Shown: positions 1 to 6,380 of the stretch, piece after piece
How the letters are laid out: each line of letters starts with the position of its first letter
How positions within the stretch are numbered: position 1 is the first letter of the stretch
Assembly: GCA_031279795.1 (NCBI GenBank)
Contig: JAITHZ010000252.1
Span: forward strand, 1-7,691
Source of the DNA: Bacteroidales bacterium
GTDB taxonomy: Bacteria; Bacteroidota; Bacteroidia; Bacteroidales; WRGA01
Direction: 5' to 3'
DNA: 7,691 bases
Notes under the pieces: model-generated
Told to the model about the DNA's origin: nothing
Databases searched by the model: none
What the model saw: only the letters and a program-made list of their open reading frames with translations
Position numbers and translations under genes: made by a program

Positions 1-165
1 GACCGGTTGAAAAATGAGTGGCAAGGAAAATCGCAGGCAAGGTATGTAAGGAATTTCAGAATCAGAGAAAACGTTCCGCTTGATTCTATTCGCTTGAGTG
101 ACCCTTTTATCTTTGCCGATGAAGATTCCGATAAACTAACAGTGCTGAAAGAATATGAACAATAA
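1..165 (+). CDS. C-terminal fragment of an upstream gene, possibly GH43-related
   Basis: Frame 1 is open from the first base to a TAA at 163-165 and gives 54 residues; the 5' part lies outside the window. The stretch NFRIRENVPLDSIRLSDPFIF, around residues 18-38, resembles the start of many Bacteroidota GH43 five-bladed propeller enzymes, where the Asp of a DP-F/Y-I motif is the catalytic base. That similarity is from memory of the family. If it is right, the propeller is cut off about 16 residues after the motif, so this would be a remnant or a chance likeness at a normal C-terminus. The residues after it (DEDSDKLTVLKEYEQ) are polar and look like an ordinary protein end. The stop is 14 bases before the GH16 start, which suggests cotranscription. 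The frame is well supported by its tight spacing to the next gene; the function is not. Confidence 0.55.
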   Translation, partial: DRLKNEWQGKSQARYVRNFRIRENVPLDSIRLSDPFIFADEDSDKLTVLKEYEQ

Positions 166-179
166 ATAATTCAACCGCT

Positions 180-1022
180 ATGATAAAATACCTTATTCCG
201 ATATTGCTTTTTTCCTGCTTGCTCTGTAAGGCGCAAGACTACCGACTCGTCTGGAGCGACGAATTTGATTACGAGGGAACACCCGATCCATCGGTTTGGA
301 AACACGAGGAGGGATTCGTAAGGAACAACGAACTGCAATGGTATCAACCGGCAAATGCTTCCGTATCCAACGGAATACTTACGATAACCGGCAAAAAGGA
401 AACCGCTCCCAATACAAAATACGAAGAAGGCAGCCGCGATTGGCGCAAAAACCGCAAAACGGCGGAATATACTTCGTCGTGTCTCAAGACCGCCGGTACC
501 AAGGAGTTTCTCTACAGACGCTTCGAAATCCGCGCAAAAATTCCTACGGCCTCCGGTTCGTGGCCGGCTATCTGGACATTGGGAAAATCAATGCCCTGGC
601 CTTCCAATGGCGAAATCGACATCATGGAATATTACCGGATAAACGATGTTCCTCATATTTTAGCAAATACGGCTTGGGGGACGGATAAGCCATATATTGC
701 CAAATGGGATACGCAAACCGTTCCTTTTTCCAAATTTACGGACAAAGACCCGGATTGGGCTAACAAATTCCACAGCTGGCGAATGGACTGGGATGAAAAC
801 GCCATCCGCCTGTATCTTGACGATGAACTTTTGAACGAAACTTTATTGAGCGAAACGCAAATCGGCTCTATCGGTAATTATACGAATCCTTTCCGCCAGC
901 CGCATTATATCCTGTTGAATCTGGCAATCGGCGGCGATAACGGTGGAACGCCCGATGATGCAGCTTTCCCGTTGAAATACGAAATTGATTATGTGAGAGT
1001 ATATCAGAAATATCAGAAATAA
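180..1022 (+). CDS. Secreted glycoside hydrolase family 16 endo-beta-glycanase
   Basis: This 280-residue protein is a GH16 beta-jelly-roll enzyme, which hydrolyses internal beta-1,3 or beta-1,4 linkages in glucans or galactans with retention of configuration. Residues 1-18 form a signal peptide (hydrophobic core, likely cleavage CKA-QD), so it acts in the periplasm or outside the cell. The WSDEFD strand at 25-30 is a typical family start. SGSWPAIWTLG at 125-135 and the active-site motif GEIDIMEY at 144-151 follow; E145 is the nucleophile, D147 the helper and E150 the acid/base, all intact. HSWRMDWDENAIRLYLDDE (198-216) and the final YVRVYQK strand complete the fold. The length fits a single catalytic domain with no carbohydrate-binding module. 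The substrate cannot be read from the motif: laminarinase-like and endo-beta-1,3-galactanase activities both occur in such proteins. The gene ends with a tandem 9-bp repeat (TATCAGAAA at 1002-1010 and 1011-1019) that encodes YQKYQK. It sits 11 bases before the DUF2264 gene. Confidence 0.93.
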   Translation: MIKYLIPILLFSCLLCKAQDYRLVWSDEFDYEGTPDPSVWKHEEGFVRNNELQWYQPANASVSNGILTITGKKETAPNTKYEEGSRDWRKNRKTAEYTSSCLKTAGTKEFLYRRFEIRAKIPTASGSWPAIWTLGKSMPWPSNGEIDIMEYYRINDVPHILANTAWGTDKPYIAKWDTQTVPFSKFTDKDPDWANKFHSWRMDWDENAIRLYLDDELLNETLLSETQIGSIGNYTNPFRQPHYILLNLAIGGDNGGTPDDAAFPLKYEIDYVRVYQKYQK

Positions 1023-1033
1023 TAAATTATAGT

Positions 1034-2272
1034 ATGAAAAACAAGTTTTTTATCATTCCCGGTTTAATCCTTTGGATAACAGTAGCTATTAATGTTCAAG
1101 CCAACAGCGACCGTCAATACTGGGCAGACCGGGCCTATCAAATTGCCGCTCCGGTACTGAGCAATATGAGTAAAGGCGAATTATCGAAAAACATGCAGTT
1201 GGAATTAAGTCCCACTTGGGACGGGCGAGACAAGCGGGTGTCTTACATGGAAGCCTTCGGGCGGCTGATGGACGGCATTGCGCCCTGGCTGTCGCTTCCC
1301 GATGATGATTCCGCCGAAGGAAAACAGCGCAAACAATTGCGCGAATGGGCATTGAAAAGCTATGCCAACGCCGTCAATCCCAACAGTCCCGATTACCTGC
1401 TGTGGCGCAAAGAAGGACAGCCCTTGGTGGACGCCGCATACATCGCAAGCAGTTTCCTGCGCGCTCCAAAACAGCTTTGGGAACCGTTGGATACGCTTAC
1501 CAAACAACGCTATGTCGAAGAATTTCAGCAACTTCGCCGCATTGACCCGCCTTATAGCAATTGGCTGCTGTTTTCGGCAACCGTCGAAACGTTTCTGCTA
1601 TCCATCAACTCCCAATACGATATGTATCGTATTCACAGCGCGATACGAAAAATTGAGGAATGGTATGTCGGTGATGGCTGGTATGCCGACGGCGAACATT
1701 TTGCGTTCGATTATTACAATAGTTACGTGATTCAACCGATGTACGTGCAGGTTTTGAATCATTTGGTAAAACGGGAACTTCGTTTGCGGGACAAGCATCC
1801 GAGTGTTGTACAAAAAAACCTGGAAATTGCCCGCAAACGGATGCAACGGTTTGGGATCATTCTGGAACGATTCATTTCTCCCGAAGGTTCATTTCCCGTA
1901 TTCGGACGTTCCATGACTTACCGGTTGGGAGTTTTTCAACCTCTGGCGTTGCTGGCATGGAAAGAGCTGTTGCCGAAAGAACTTCCCGAAGGACAGGTCA
2001 GAGCCGCTCTCACTGCCGTGATGCGGCGCATGTTTTCGGTAGAAGGTAATTTCAACTCCGGCGGTTTCCTGCAACTGGGATTTGCCGGTCACCAACCGGA
2101 GCTGGCCGACTGGTACACCAACAACGGAAGCCTTTACTTGACATCGGAAGTGTTCCTGCCTCTGGGATTGCCCGCCGACCATTCGTTCTGGACTGCTCCG
2201 GCTCAGGATTGGACAGCTAAAAAAGCATGGAGCGGAACAGATTTCCCCAAAGACCACGCAATACGGGAATGA
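1034..2272 (+). CDS. Secreted DUF2264 family protein, probable carbohydrate-active enzyme
   Basis: The 412-residue product matches the DUF2264 family (PF10022) by recall. Supporting segments are the N-terminal MEAFGRLMDGIAPWL (72-86), the central DGWYADGEHFAFDYYNSYV (214-232), FPVFGRSMTYR (287-297) and NNGSLYLTSEVFLPLGLP (363-380). Residues 1-23 look like a signal peptide (cleavage near VQA-NSD). The helix-rich, Trp/Tyr-rich sequence suits an alpha/alpha toroid, the fold common in glycosidases and polysaccharide lyases that act on uronic acids. I recall that some DUF2264 proteins were placed in CAZy family GH154, which has a known beta-glucuronidase, but I cannot confirm this here. D214, D219, E221 and D226 are plausible active-site acids by inference only. 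The gene starts 11 bases after the GH16 stop, so the two are almost certainly cotranscribed and likely act on the same glycan. Family membership is fairly sure; the reaction is not. Confidence 0.85.
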   Translation: MKNKFFIIPGLILWITVAINVQANSDRQYWADRAYQIAAPVLSNMSKGELSKNMQLELSPTWDGRDKRVSYMEAFGRLMDGIAPWLSLPDDDSAEGKQRKQLREWALKSYANAVNPNSPDYLLWRKEGQPLVDAAYIASSFLRAPKQLWEPLDTLTKQRYVEEFQQLRRIDPPYSNWLLFSATVETFLLSINSQYDMYRIHSAIRKIEEWYVGDGWYADGEHFAFDYYNSYVIQPMYVQVLNHLVKRELRLRDKHPSVVQKNLEIARKRMQRFGIILERFISPEGSFPVFGRSMTYRLGVFQPLALLAWKELLPKELPEGQVRAALTAVMRRMFSVEGNFNSGGFLQLGFAGHQPELADWYTNNGSLYLTSEVFLPLGLPADHSFWTAPAQDWTAKKAWSGTDFPKDHAIRE

Positions 2273-2365
2273 TTCACAGAAAGAGAAACAAGGGCTTAAA
2301 TCCCCCTTGCCGATTTTATAATTTCGATAGTTTACATCAATTCATTTTTTAATTTCAATTTACGT
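2273..2365 (+). terminator. Intergenic gap with a small hairpin; attenuator or weak terminator
   Basis: The 93 bases between the DUF2264 and GH2 genes contain an inverted repeat, CAAGGG (2289-2294) and CCCTTG (2304-2309), with a 9-base loop. It is followed by the T-rich but interrupted run ATTTTATAATTT. This could be a weak terminator, an attenuator or an mRNA-processing hairpin that sets GH2 expression apart from the two upstream genes. The stem is only 6 bp and the T-tract is imperfect. A Bacteroidota-type promoter (TTTG, about 20 bases, TAnnTTTG) is not convincing: TAATTTCG at 2319-2326 resembles the -7 element, but no TTG stands at the right distance. No clear ribosome binding site precedes the GH2 ATG, which is usual in this phylum. 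Confidence 0.3.
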
Positions 2366-5300
2366 ATGAAACAGACAACTTTATTTTTAACTGTTTTCGG
2401 CTTTTGCTCCATAATGCATGCCCAAACTCCTGAATGGGAAAATCCGGAAATTTTTAGTATCAACAAAGAACCGGCAAGAGTTTCGTCTTTGCCTTACGGC
2501 GACGAACAACAGGCCATTGCAGCTGATTATTCCGCATCGCCTTATTATCAGTCATTGAATGGCGTGTGGAAATTCAACTGGCACAAAAAACCGACCGACA
2601 AACCCGAAGGTTTCTATAAAGAAAACTACGACGCAAGCCAATGGGACAATATCCAGGTGCCGGGCAACTGGGAATTGCAGGGATTTGGCGTTCCCATTTA
2701 CTCAAACATTACGTATCCTCATCCGAAGAATCCGCCGTATATCGACCACAACGACAATCCTGTCGGCTGTTACGTGCGCGACTTTACAATCCCTGAGAAC
2801 TGGAACGGCCGACGCGTTTACCTGCACTTCGAAAGCGGGCTGGCGGCAATGTACATCTGGGTGAACGGACAATACGCCGGTTACAGTGAAGTGACTAAAA
2901 GTCCTGCCGAATTTGATATTACGCCTTACCTCAGGCAGGGCAAGAACAGAATTGCAATCGAAGGTTATCGGTGGAGCGATGGCTCATACCTCGAAGATCA
3001 GGATTTCTGGCGATTGTCGGGATTCGACCGAAACGTTTATCTGTACACTACGGAACAAGTTCGTATCCGTGATTTCTTTGCCAGGGGAGATTTGGACGCT
3101 TCGTATAAAAACGGACTTTTCGCGTTGGATGTAGACCTGAAAAACTACCTGAAAAATCCGGCGAAGGTACAACTGAACGCCAAGTTGCTGGATAAATCCG
3201 GTAAAGCGATTTTCGAAAAAAACATTACGGTTGATGTGGAAGCTGAAGCTGGAGCAACTACAAGTTTTACGCAAAAAGTAAATTCGCCTCAATTATGGAA
3301 TACCGAAACACCTAATTTATATACACTGTTATTAAGTTTGTCGAACGAAAAAGGGAAGGTTGAAACTACATCCTGCAAAGTCGGATTCCGTAAAGTGGAA
3401 ATTAAAAATGCACAATTGATGATTAACGGTAAACCCATATTGGTGCGAGGCGTTAATTTACATGAACATAATCCATATACCGGACACGTGCAAACCGAAG
3501 AAATGATGCGAAAAGACATTGCCCTGATGAAACAGAACAACATCAATGCCGTGCGTACCAGTCACTATCCGCAAAGCCCGCTTTGGTACAAACTTTGCGA
3601 CGAATACGGGCTGTATGTGGTGGACGAAGCCAATATCGAATCGCACGGAATGGGCTACGGAAAGGAAAATATGGCGAATTTTCCCGAATGGCGCAGCGCT
3701 CATTTCGACCGTAATATTCGTTTGGTGGAACGCGACAAAAATCATCCCTGCGTAATTGCTTGGAGCATGGGCAATGAATGTAGCAATGGCGCGGTGTTTC
3801 CCGATATTTACAATTGGATAAAACAGCGCGACCCGTCTCGTCCCGTTCAGTTTGAACAAGCCGGAGAAAAGCCGAATACCGACATTGTTTGCCCGATGTA
3901 CCCCAGCATCCGTTATATGAAGGAATATGCTGCCCGCAAAGATGTGACCCGTCCGTTTATCATGTGCGAATATGCTCATGCGATGGGAAACAGCACCGGC
4001 AATTTTCAAGAATATTTCGACGTCATTGCTTCTTCGCCTCACATGCAGGGCGGATTCATCTGGGATTGGGTCGATCAGGGACTGAAAGCCAGAGACGACA
4101 GCGGGCGCGATTACTGGGCATACGGCGGCGATATCGGAGGCTACCAGTATACCCACGACCAGAATTTTTGCGCCAACGGTTTGGTAACGCCCGACCGTAA
4201 ACCGCACCCCGGACTGTATGAAGTGAAAAAGGTATATCAGGATATTTTGTTCCATGCCAGCGAGTTGGATAAAGGCATTATCACGGTCGAAAACCGCTTC
4301 CTGTGCAACGATCTGAAAGATTACGCCTTCAGATGGGAGCTAATCAAGAACGGCGAAAAAATTGGCGAAGGCAACCTGAATATCCACCAACCGGCAGGCA
4401 CAAAGAAAGACATAAGCATTGAGCTGCCGAAAATCCAAAACCTGAGTTTCGGAGCCAACGAGCGCTTCCTGAATATCTACGCCTATACAAAAACTGTTGT
4501 GAACGGAATAATTCCCGCCAATCACGAAATAGCAAGAGAACAGTTTGCCTTGTCGAAACCTGCGGATTATTTTGTAGAAATACCTGATGCGTTTTCACAG
4601 GGAAAAGTCGAAACACTAACCGAAGACGATAATCGTATCGAATTGAAAGCAGGCGATATAACAGTTGCATTTAACAAAAAGAACGGCAATCTGGATCGTT
4701 ACGCCTGCAAGGGAAAGAATTTACTGAAATCCGGACCGCAACCTGATTTTTGGCGTGCGCCAACCGACAACGACTATGGCAACCAAATGTCCGAAAAATG
4801 CGGAATATGGAAAATTGCCGGCGAATACAAAACCCTGAAATCGTTTACGGTTCAGGGCGCCGTTCTGACAGCCGAATATATGCTGGACGCCGTGTCAAGT
4901 CCCTATACGCTGACTTACACTTTCATGCCGAATGGAACGTTAAAAGTAAAAGCATCCTACCATGCCGGACGCGACAATCTGCCCGAACTGCCCCGTTTTG
5001 GCATGCAAATGCAGCTGGCGTCTCAATACGACACGTTCAGCTATTACGGCAGAGGCCCTTGGGAAAACTATTCCGACCGGAATACATCCTCGTTTATTGG
5101 CCTTTACAGCAGCTCGGTTGCCGAACAGCAATTCGATTACATCCGCCCGCAGGAAAACGGCAACAAAACCGACGTACGCTGGATGACTTTAACTGACAAA
5201 GAAGGTTTTGGCCTGAAAATAAAAGGTTCGCAGCCATTGAACGTGAAGGTTGCGCACAACACGGCGGAAGATTTGGACTTTGGCGTGACGAAGAAAAACG

Positions 5301-5464
5301 TGCATCCGAGCGACATCTCTCCGCGAAAAGATGTTTTTCTGAATGTGGATTATTTACAGCGAGGCGTAGGTGGCGATACTAGCTGGGGCGCGCTGCCGCA
5401 TAACCCGTATCGTTTGCTGTCCGATTCGTACGAATATTCGTACGAAATAAGCGTAATCCGGTAA
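2366..5464 (+). CDS. Secreted LacZ-type GH2 beta-galactosidase
   Basis: At 1032 residues this matches full-length LacZ (E. coli about 1023) and has the whole five-domain layout. The order is an N-terminal jelly roll (about 40-230, with SDGSYLEDQDFWRLSG at 204-219), an Ig-like domain (231-345), a TIM barrel (346-625), a second Ig-like domain (640-735) and the C-terminal small-chain domain (750-1030). Active-site landmarks are intact: RGVNLHEHNP (361-370), RTSHYP with H400, the metal ligands E425 and H427 in NIESHGM, acid/base E471 in SMGNE, nucleophile E535 in FIMCEYAHAMGN, and W568 in WDWVDQG. W1007 in GVGGDTSWGA supplies the last substrate contact. It should remove terminal beta-galactose from oligosaccharides. 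Unlike E. coli LacZ it has a signal peptide (1-19, cleavage MHA-QT), placing it in the periplasm. Position after GH16 and DUF2264 suggests glycan side-chain or backbone trimming rather than lactose use. The galactose assignment is from domain layout; other GH2 specificities are less likely. Confidence 0.95.
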   Translation: MKQTTLFLTVFGFCSIMHAQTPEWENPEIFSINKEPARVSSLPYGDEQQAIAADYSASPYYQSLNGVWKFNWHKKPTDKPEGFYKENYDASQWDNIQVPGNWELQGFGVPIYSNITYPHPKNPPYIDHNDNPVGCYVRDFTIPENWNGRRVYLHFESGLAAMYIWVNGQYAGYSEVTKSPAEFDITPYLRQGKNRIAIEGYRWSDGSYLEDQDFWRLSGFDRNVYLYTTEQVRIRDFFARGDLDASYKNGLFALDVDLKNYLKNPAKVQLNAKLLDKSGKAIFEKNITVDVEAEAGATTSFTQKVNSPQLWNTETPNLYTLLLSLSNEKGKVETTSCKVGFRKVEIKNAQLMINGKPILVRGVNLHEHNPYTGHVQTEEMMRKDIALMKQNNINAVRTSHYPQSPLWYKLCDEYGLYVVDEANIESHGMGYGKENMANFPEWRSAHFDRNIRLVERDKNHPCVIAWSMGNECSNGAVFPDIYNWIKQRDPSRPVQFEQAGEKPNTDIVCPMYPSIRYMKEYAARKDVTRPFIMCEYAHAMGNSTGNFQEYFDVIASSPHMQGGFIWDWVDQGLKARDDSGRDYWAYGGDIGGYQYTHDQNFCANGLVTPDRKPHPGLYEVKKVYQDILFHASELDKGIITVENRFLCNDLKDYAFRWELIKNGEKIGEGNLNIHQPAGTKKDISIELPKIQNLSFGANERFLNIYAYTKTVVNGIIPANHEIAREQFALSKPADYFVEIPDAFSQGKVETLTEDDNRIELKAGDITVAFNKKNGNLDRYACKGKNLLKSGPQPDFWRAPTDNDYGNQMSEKCGIWKIAGEYKTLKSFTVQGAVLTAEYMLDAVSSPYTLTYTFMPNGTLKVKASYHAGRDNLPELPRFGMQMQLASQYDTFSYYGRGPWENYSDRNTSSFIGLYSSSVAEQQFDYIRPQENGNKTDVRWMTLTDKEGFGLKIKGSQPLNVKVAHNTAEDLDFGVTKKNVHPSDISPRKDVFLNVDYLQRGVGGDTSWGALPHNPYRLLSDSYEYSYEISVIR
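5425..5446. repeat. Perfect 22-bp palindrome inside the 3' end of the GH2 gene
   Basis: The half TTCGTACGAAT (5425-5435) is followed directly by its exact reverse complement ATTCGTACGAA (5436-5446). Each half also contains the smaller palindrome TTCGTACGAA, and two 12-bp units, ATTCGTACGAAT and ATTCGTACGAAA, stand in tandem at 5424-5447. It encodes SYEYSYE near the C-terminus. It could form a hairpin in the mRNA about 15 bases before the stop codon, act as a DNA-binding site, or be a by-product of the repeated Ser-Tyr-Glu codons. Confidence 0.85.
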
Positions 5465-5465
5465 A

Positions 5466-5528
5466 AATTACGAATTAAAAATTAAAAATTACGAATTAAA
5501 AATTACGAATTACGAGTTTAAAATTACG
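5466..5528 (+). repeat. Array of nine 7-base units (AATTACG / AATTAAA)
   Basis: Starting two bases after the GH2 stop, nine contiguous heptamers can be read: AATTACG, AATTAAA, AATTAAA, AATTACG, AATTAAA, AATTACG, AATTACG, AGTTTAA and AATTACG. Eight begin with AATTA and differ only in the last two bases. Unit AATTAAA gives TAA on the plus strand and AATTACG gives TAA on the minus strand. Since 7 is not divisible by 3, the array closes every frame. It is the left arm of the inverted repeat facing the array at 5550-5584. Confidence 0.9.
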
Positions 5529-5549
5529 GGGACTTTGCGAGGTTTTTGT

Positions 5550-5588
5550 AATTCTTAATTCTTAATTCTTAATTCTTAATTCTTAATT
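5550..5588 (-). repeat. Array of five perfect AATTCTT heptamers plus a partial unit
   Basis: Five identical AATTCTT units run from 5550 to 5584, followed by AATT at 5585-5588. On the minus strand the unit reads AAGAATT, so each repeat junction supplies a TAA. The first of these (5583-5585) is the stop codon of the DUF3316 gene, so the array supplies the end of that gene. Confidence 0.92.
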
Positions 5589-6380
5589 GATCTTGACGAG
5601 TTCCGTTGAGAGTCCGATCAGGAAGGAGCTGGAAAAAAGTTCGGAAGTCAATCCGTTTATGCTGTTGAAGTGCATGTTGTGCAGGTAGGCGATGCGGATG
5701 GTGAATCTGTTTAATGGAATATCTACCGAAAGCAGCGTTTTGCAGGCGAAGGTGTTCTTCCAGGAAGAGAAATACAGGATGTTGTCGTAGTTCCCCAAGC
5801 CGAATATTTCGTAGTACGACTGTCCGTACTGTGGCGAGAAGGCCATGCCTGCCACGGGGGTGCTCACTTGCAGTCGCATGGTAATGGGCTGTTGCCACAG
5901 GTTGGTTCTGTAAATCGCCATACCGGAAAGGGATAGCGCCAAGTTGGCTTTTAGCGATACGGGGTTGTTGCCGTTTCGCGGGTTGTAGACGACTCCTCCC
6001 GCGAGGCCGGTCAATCCTCCGGCAAGCAGGCGGAATTTTTCCGTAACGTGGAAGCGGTAGAAATATCCCCAGCTCCAGTCGGCGAAGGCTGTGTATTCGG
6101 TTGCTGTTCCCGATGGGTTTTTCAGCAGTGATGCGGCAATGTCTATTCGACTTTGTATCGACAGTTTGTTTCCGCCGCAGTATTTCGACATCCGGTTGCT
6201 TTCGTCCAGCAAGCGGATTTCGATTCCTTTATAGCGAATTGGCGACAGATAGGTGTCGTATACGCCGGCGATTCCTGTTCCGTAAAGCGTGGAATGATTG
6301 ACTGAGCGAATTTGCTCTTCTTGGGAAAAAGCGCTAAAGCATGCTGTCAGTGACAGTGAGTATAGAAGTATCTGTTTCAT
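5583..6380 (-). CDS. DUF3316 family exported protein, probable outer-membrane or surface beta-structure
   Basis: The chosen ATG (6380-6378) gives 265 residues starting MKQILLYSLSLTACFSAFSQ, a clear export signal. An in-frame ATG eight codons upstream (6404) would add residues encoded by the repeat array and is less likely. The segment YDTYLSPIRYKGIEIRLLDESNR (41-63) and the glycine-rich GGLTGLAGGVVYNPRNGNNPVS (121-142) recall DUF3316 (PF11777), a Bacteroidota family of unknown function. Alternating polar and hydrophobic strands such as LSIQSRIDIAASL, MRLQVSTPVAGMAF and FTIRIAYLHNMHF suggest a small beta-barrel or envelope protein. LTAC at 11-14 could be a lipobox, but cleavage at AFS-Q by signal peptidase I is as plausible. 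The gene is last in the run after dus, overlaps the dus reading frame by 47 bases, and ends inside the AATTCTT array. Function is unknown. Confidence 0.82.
   Translation of the reverse strand: MKQILLYSLSLTACFSAFSQEEQIRSVNHSTLYGTGIAGVYDTYLSPIRYKGIEIRLLDESNRMSKYCGGNKLSIQSRIDIAASLLKNPSGTATEYTAFADWSWGYFYRFHVTEKFRLLAGGLTGLAGGVVYNPRNGNNPVSLKANLALSLSGMAIYRTNLWQQPITMRLQVSTPVAGMAFSPQYGQSYYEIFGLGNYDNILYFSSWKNTFACKTLLSVDIPLNRFTIRIAYLHNMHFNSINGLTSELFSSSFLIGLSTELVKIN

Larger units (their letters stand above)
5466..5588. terminator. Large imperfect inverted repeat between convergent genes, candidate bidirectional terminator
   Basis: The left heptamer array (5466-5528) and the right array (5550-5584) are roughly reverse complements: read on the minus strand the right arm is AATTAAG units ending in AATTAC. 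The inner AATTAC (5522-5527) pairs exactly with GTAATT (5548-5553), enclosing a non-repetitive centre of about 20 bases (5528-5547), GGGGACTTTGCGAGGTTTTT read from the G at 5528. Outward units pair with one to three mismatches each, so transcripts from either side could fold into a long bulged stem. The element fills the whole gap between the GH2 stop and the DUF3316 stop, where termination from both sides is needed. No uninterrupted G+C-rich stem exists, so intrinsic termination is an inference. It may instead be a member of a dispersed repeat family. Confidence 0.55.

Noticed and set aside
180..221. Lipoprotein signal in the GH16 protein (Cys at residues 13 and 16)
   Set aside because: Residues before the cysteines (LFS-C, CLL-C) do not fit a lipobox; cleavage at CKA-Q is more likely.
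1889..2257. Minus-strand open frame of 122 codons, and similar ones at 1089-1531
   Set aside because: They are antisense to the DUF2264 gene, with compositions rich in Arg, Pro and Gln typical of shadow frames.
2319..2326. Bacteroides-type -7 promoter element (TAATTTCG) before GH2
   Set aside because: It has one mismatch to TAnnTTTG and no TTTG or TTG at about 20 bases upstream, so it was not listed as a promoter.
3458..4255. Long open frame of 265 codons on the minus strand
   Set aside because: It lies wholly opposite the GH2 TIM-barrel coding sequence, whose catalytic motifs are intact, and its translation shows no family resemblance. It is a mirror of codon bias.
5466..5588. CRISPR array
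   Set aside because: Units are 7 bases with no spacers between them, so this is a tandem repeat and not a repeat-spacer array.
5569..5898. Minus-strand frame of 109 codons overlapping DUF3316
   Set aside because: It is in a different frame within a gene that has a signal peptide and family motifs; there is no independent support.
6344..6356. Short interrupted palindrome CTGTCA-G-TGACAG
   Set aside because: It is a 6-bp stem with a single-base centre inside the signal-peptide coding region; this length is common by chance and no context supports a site.
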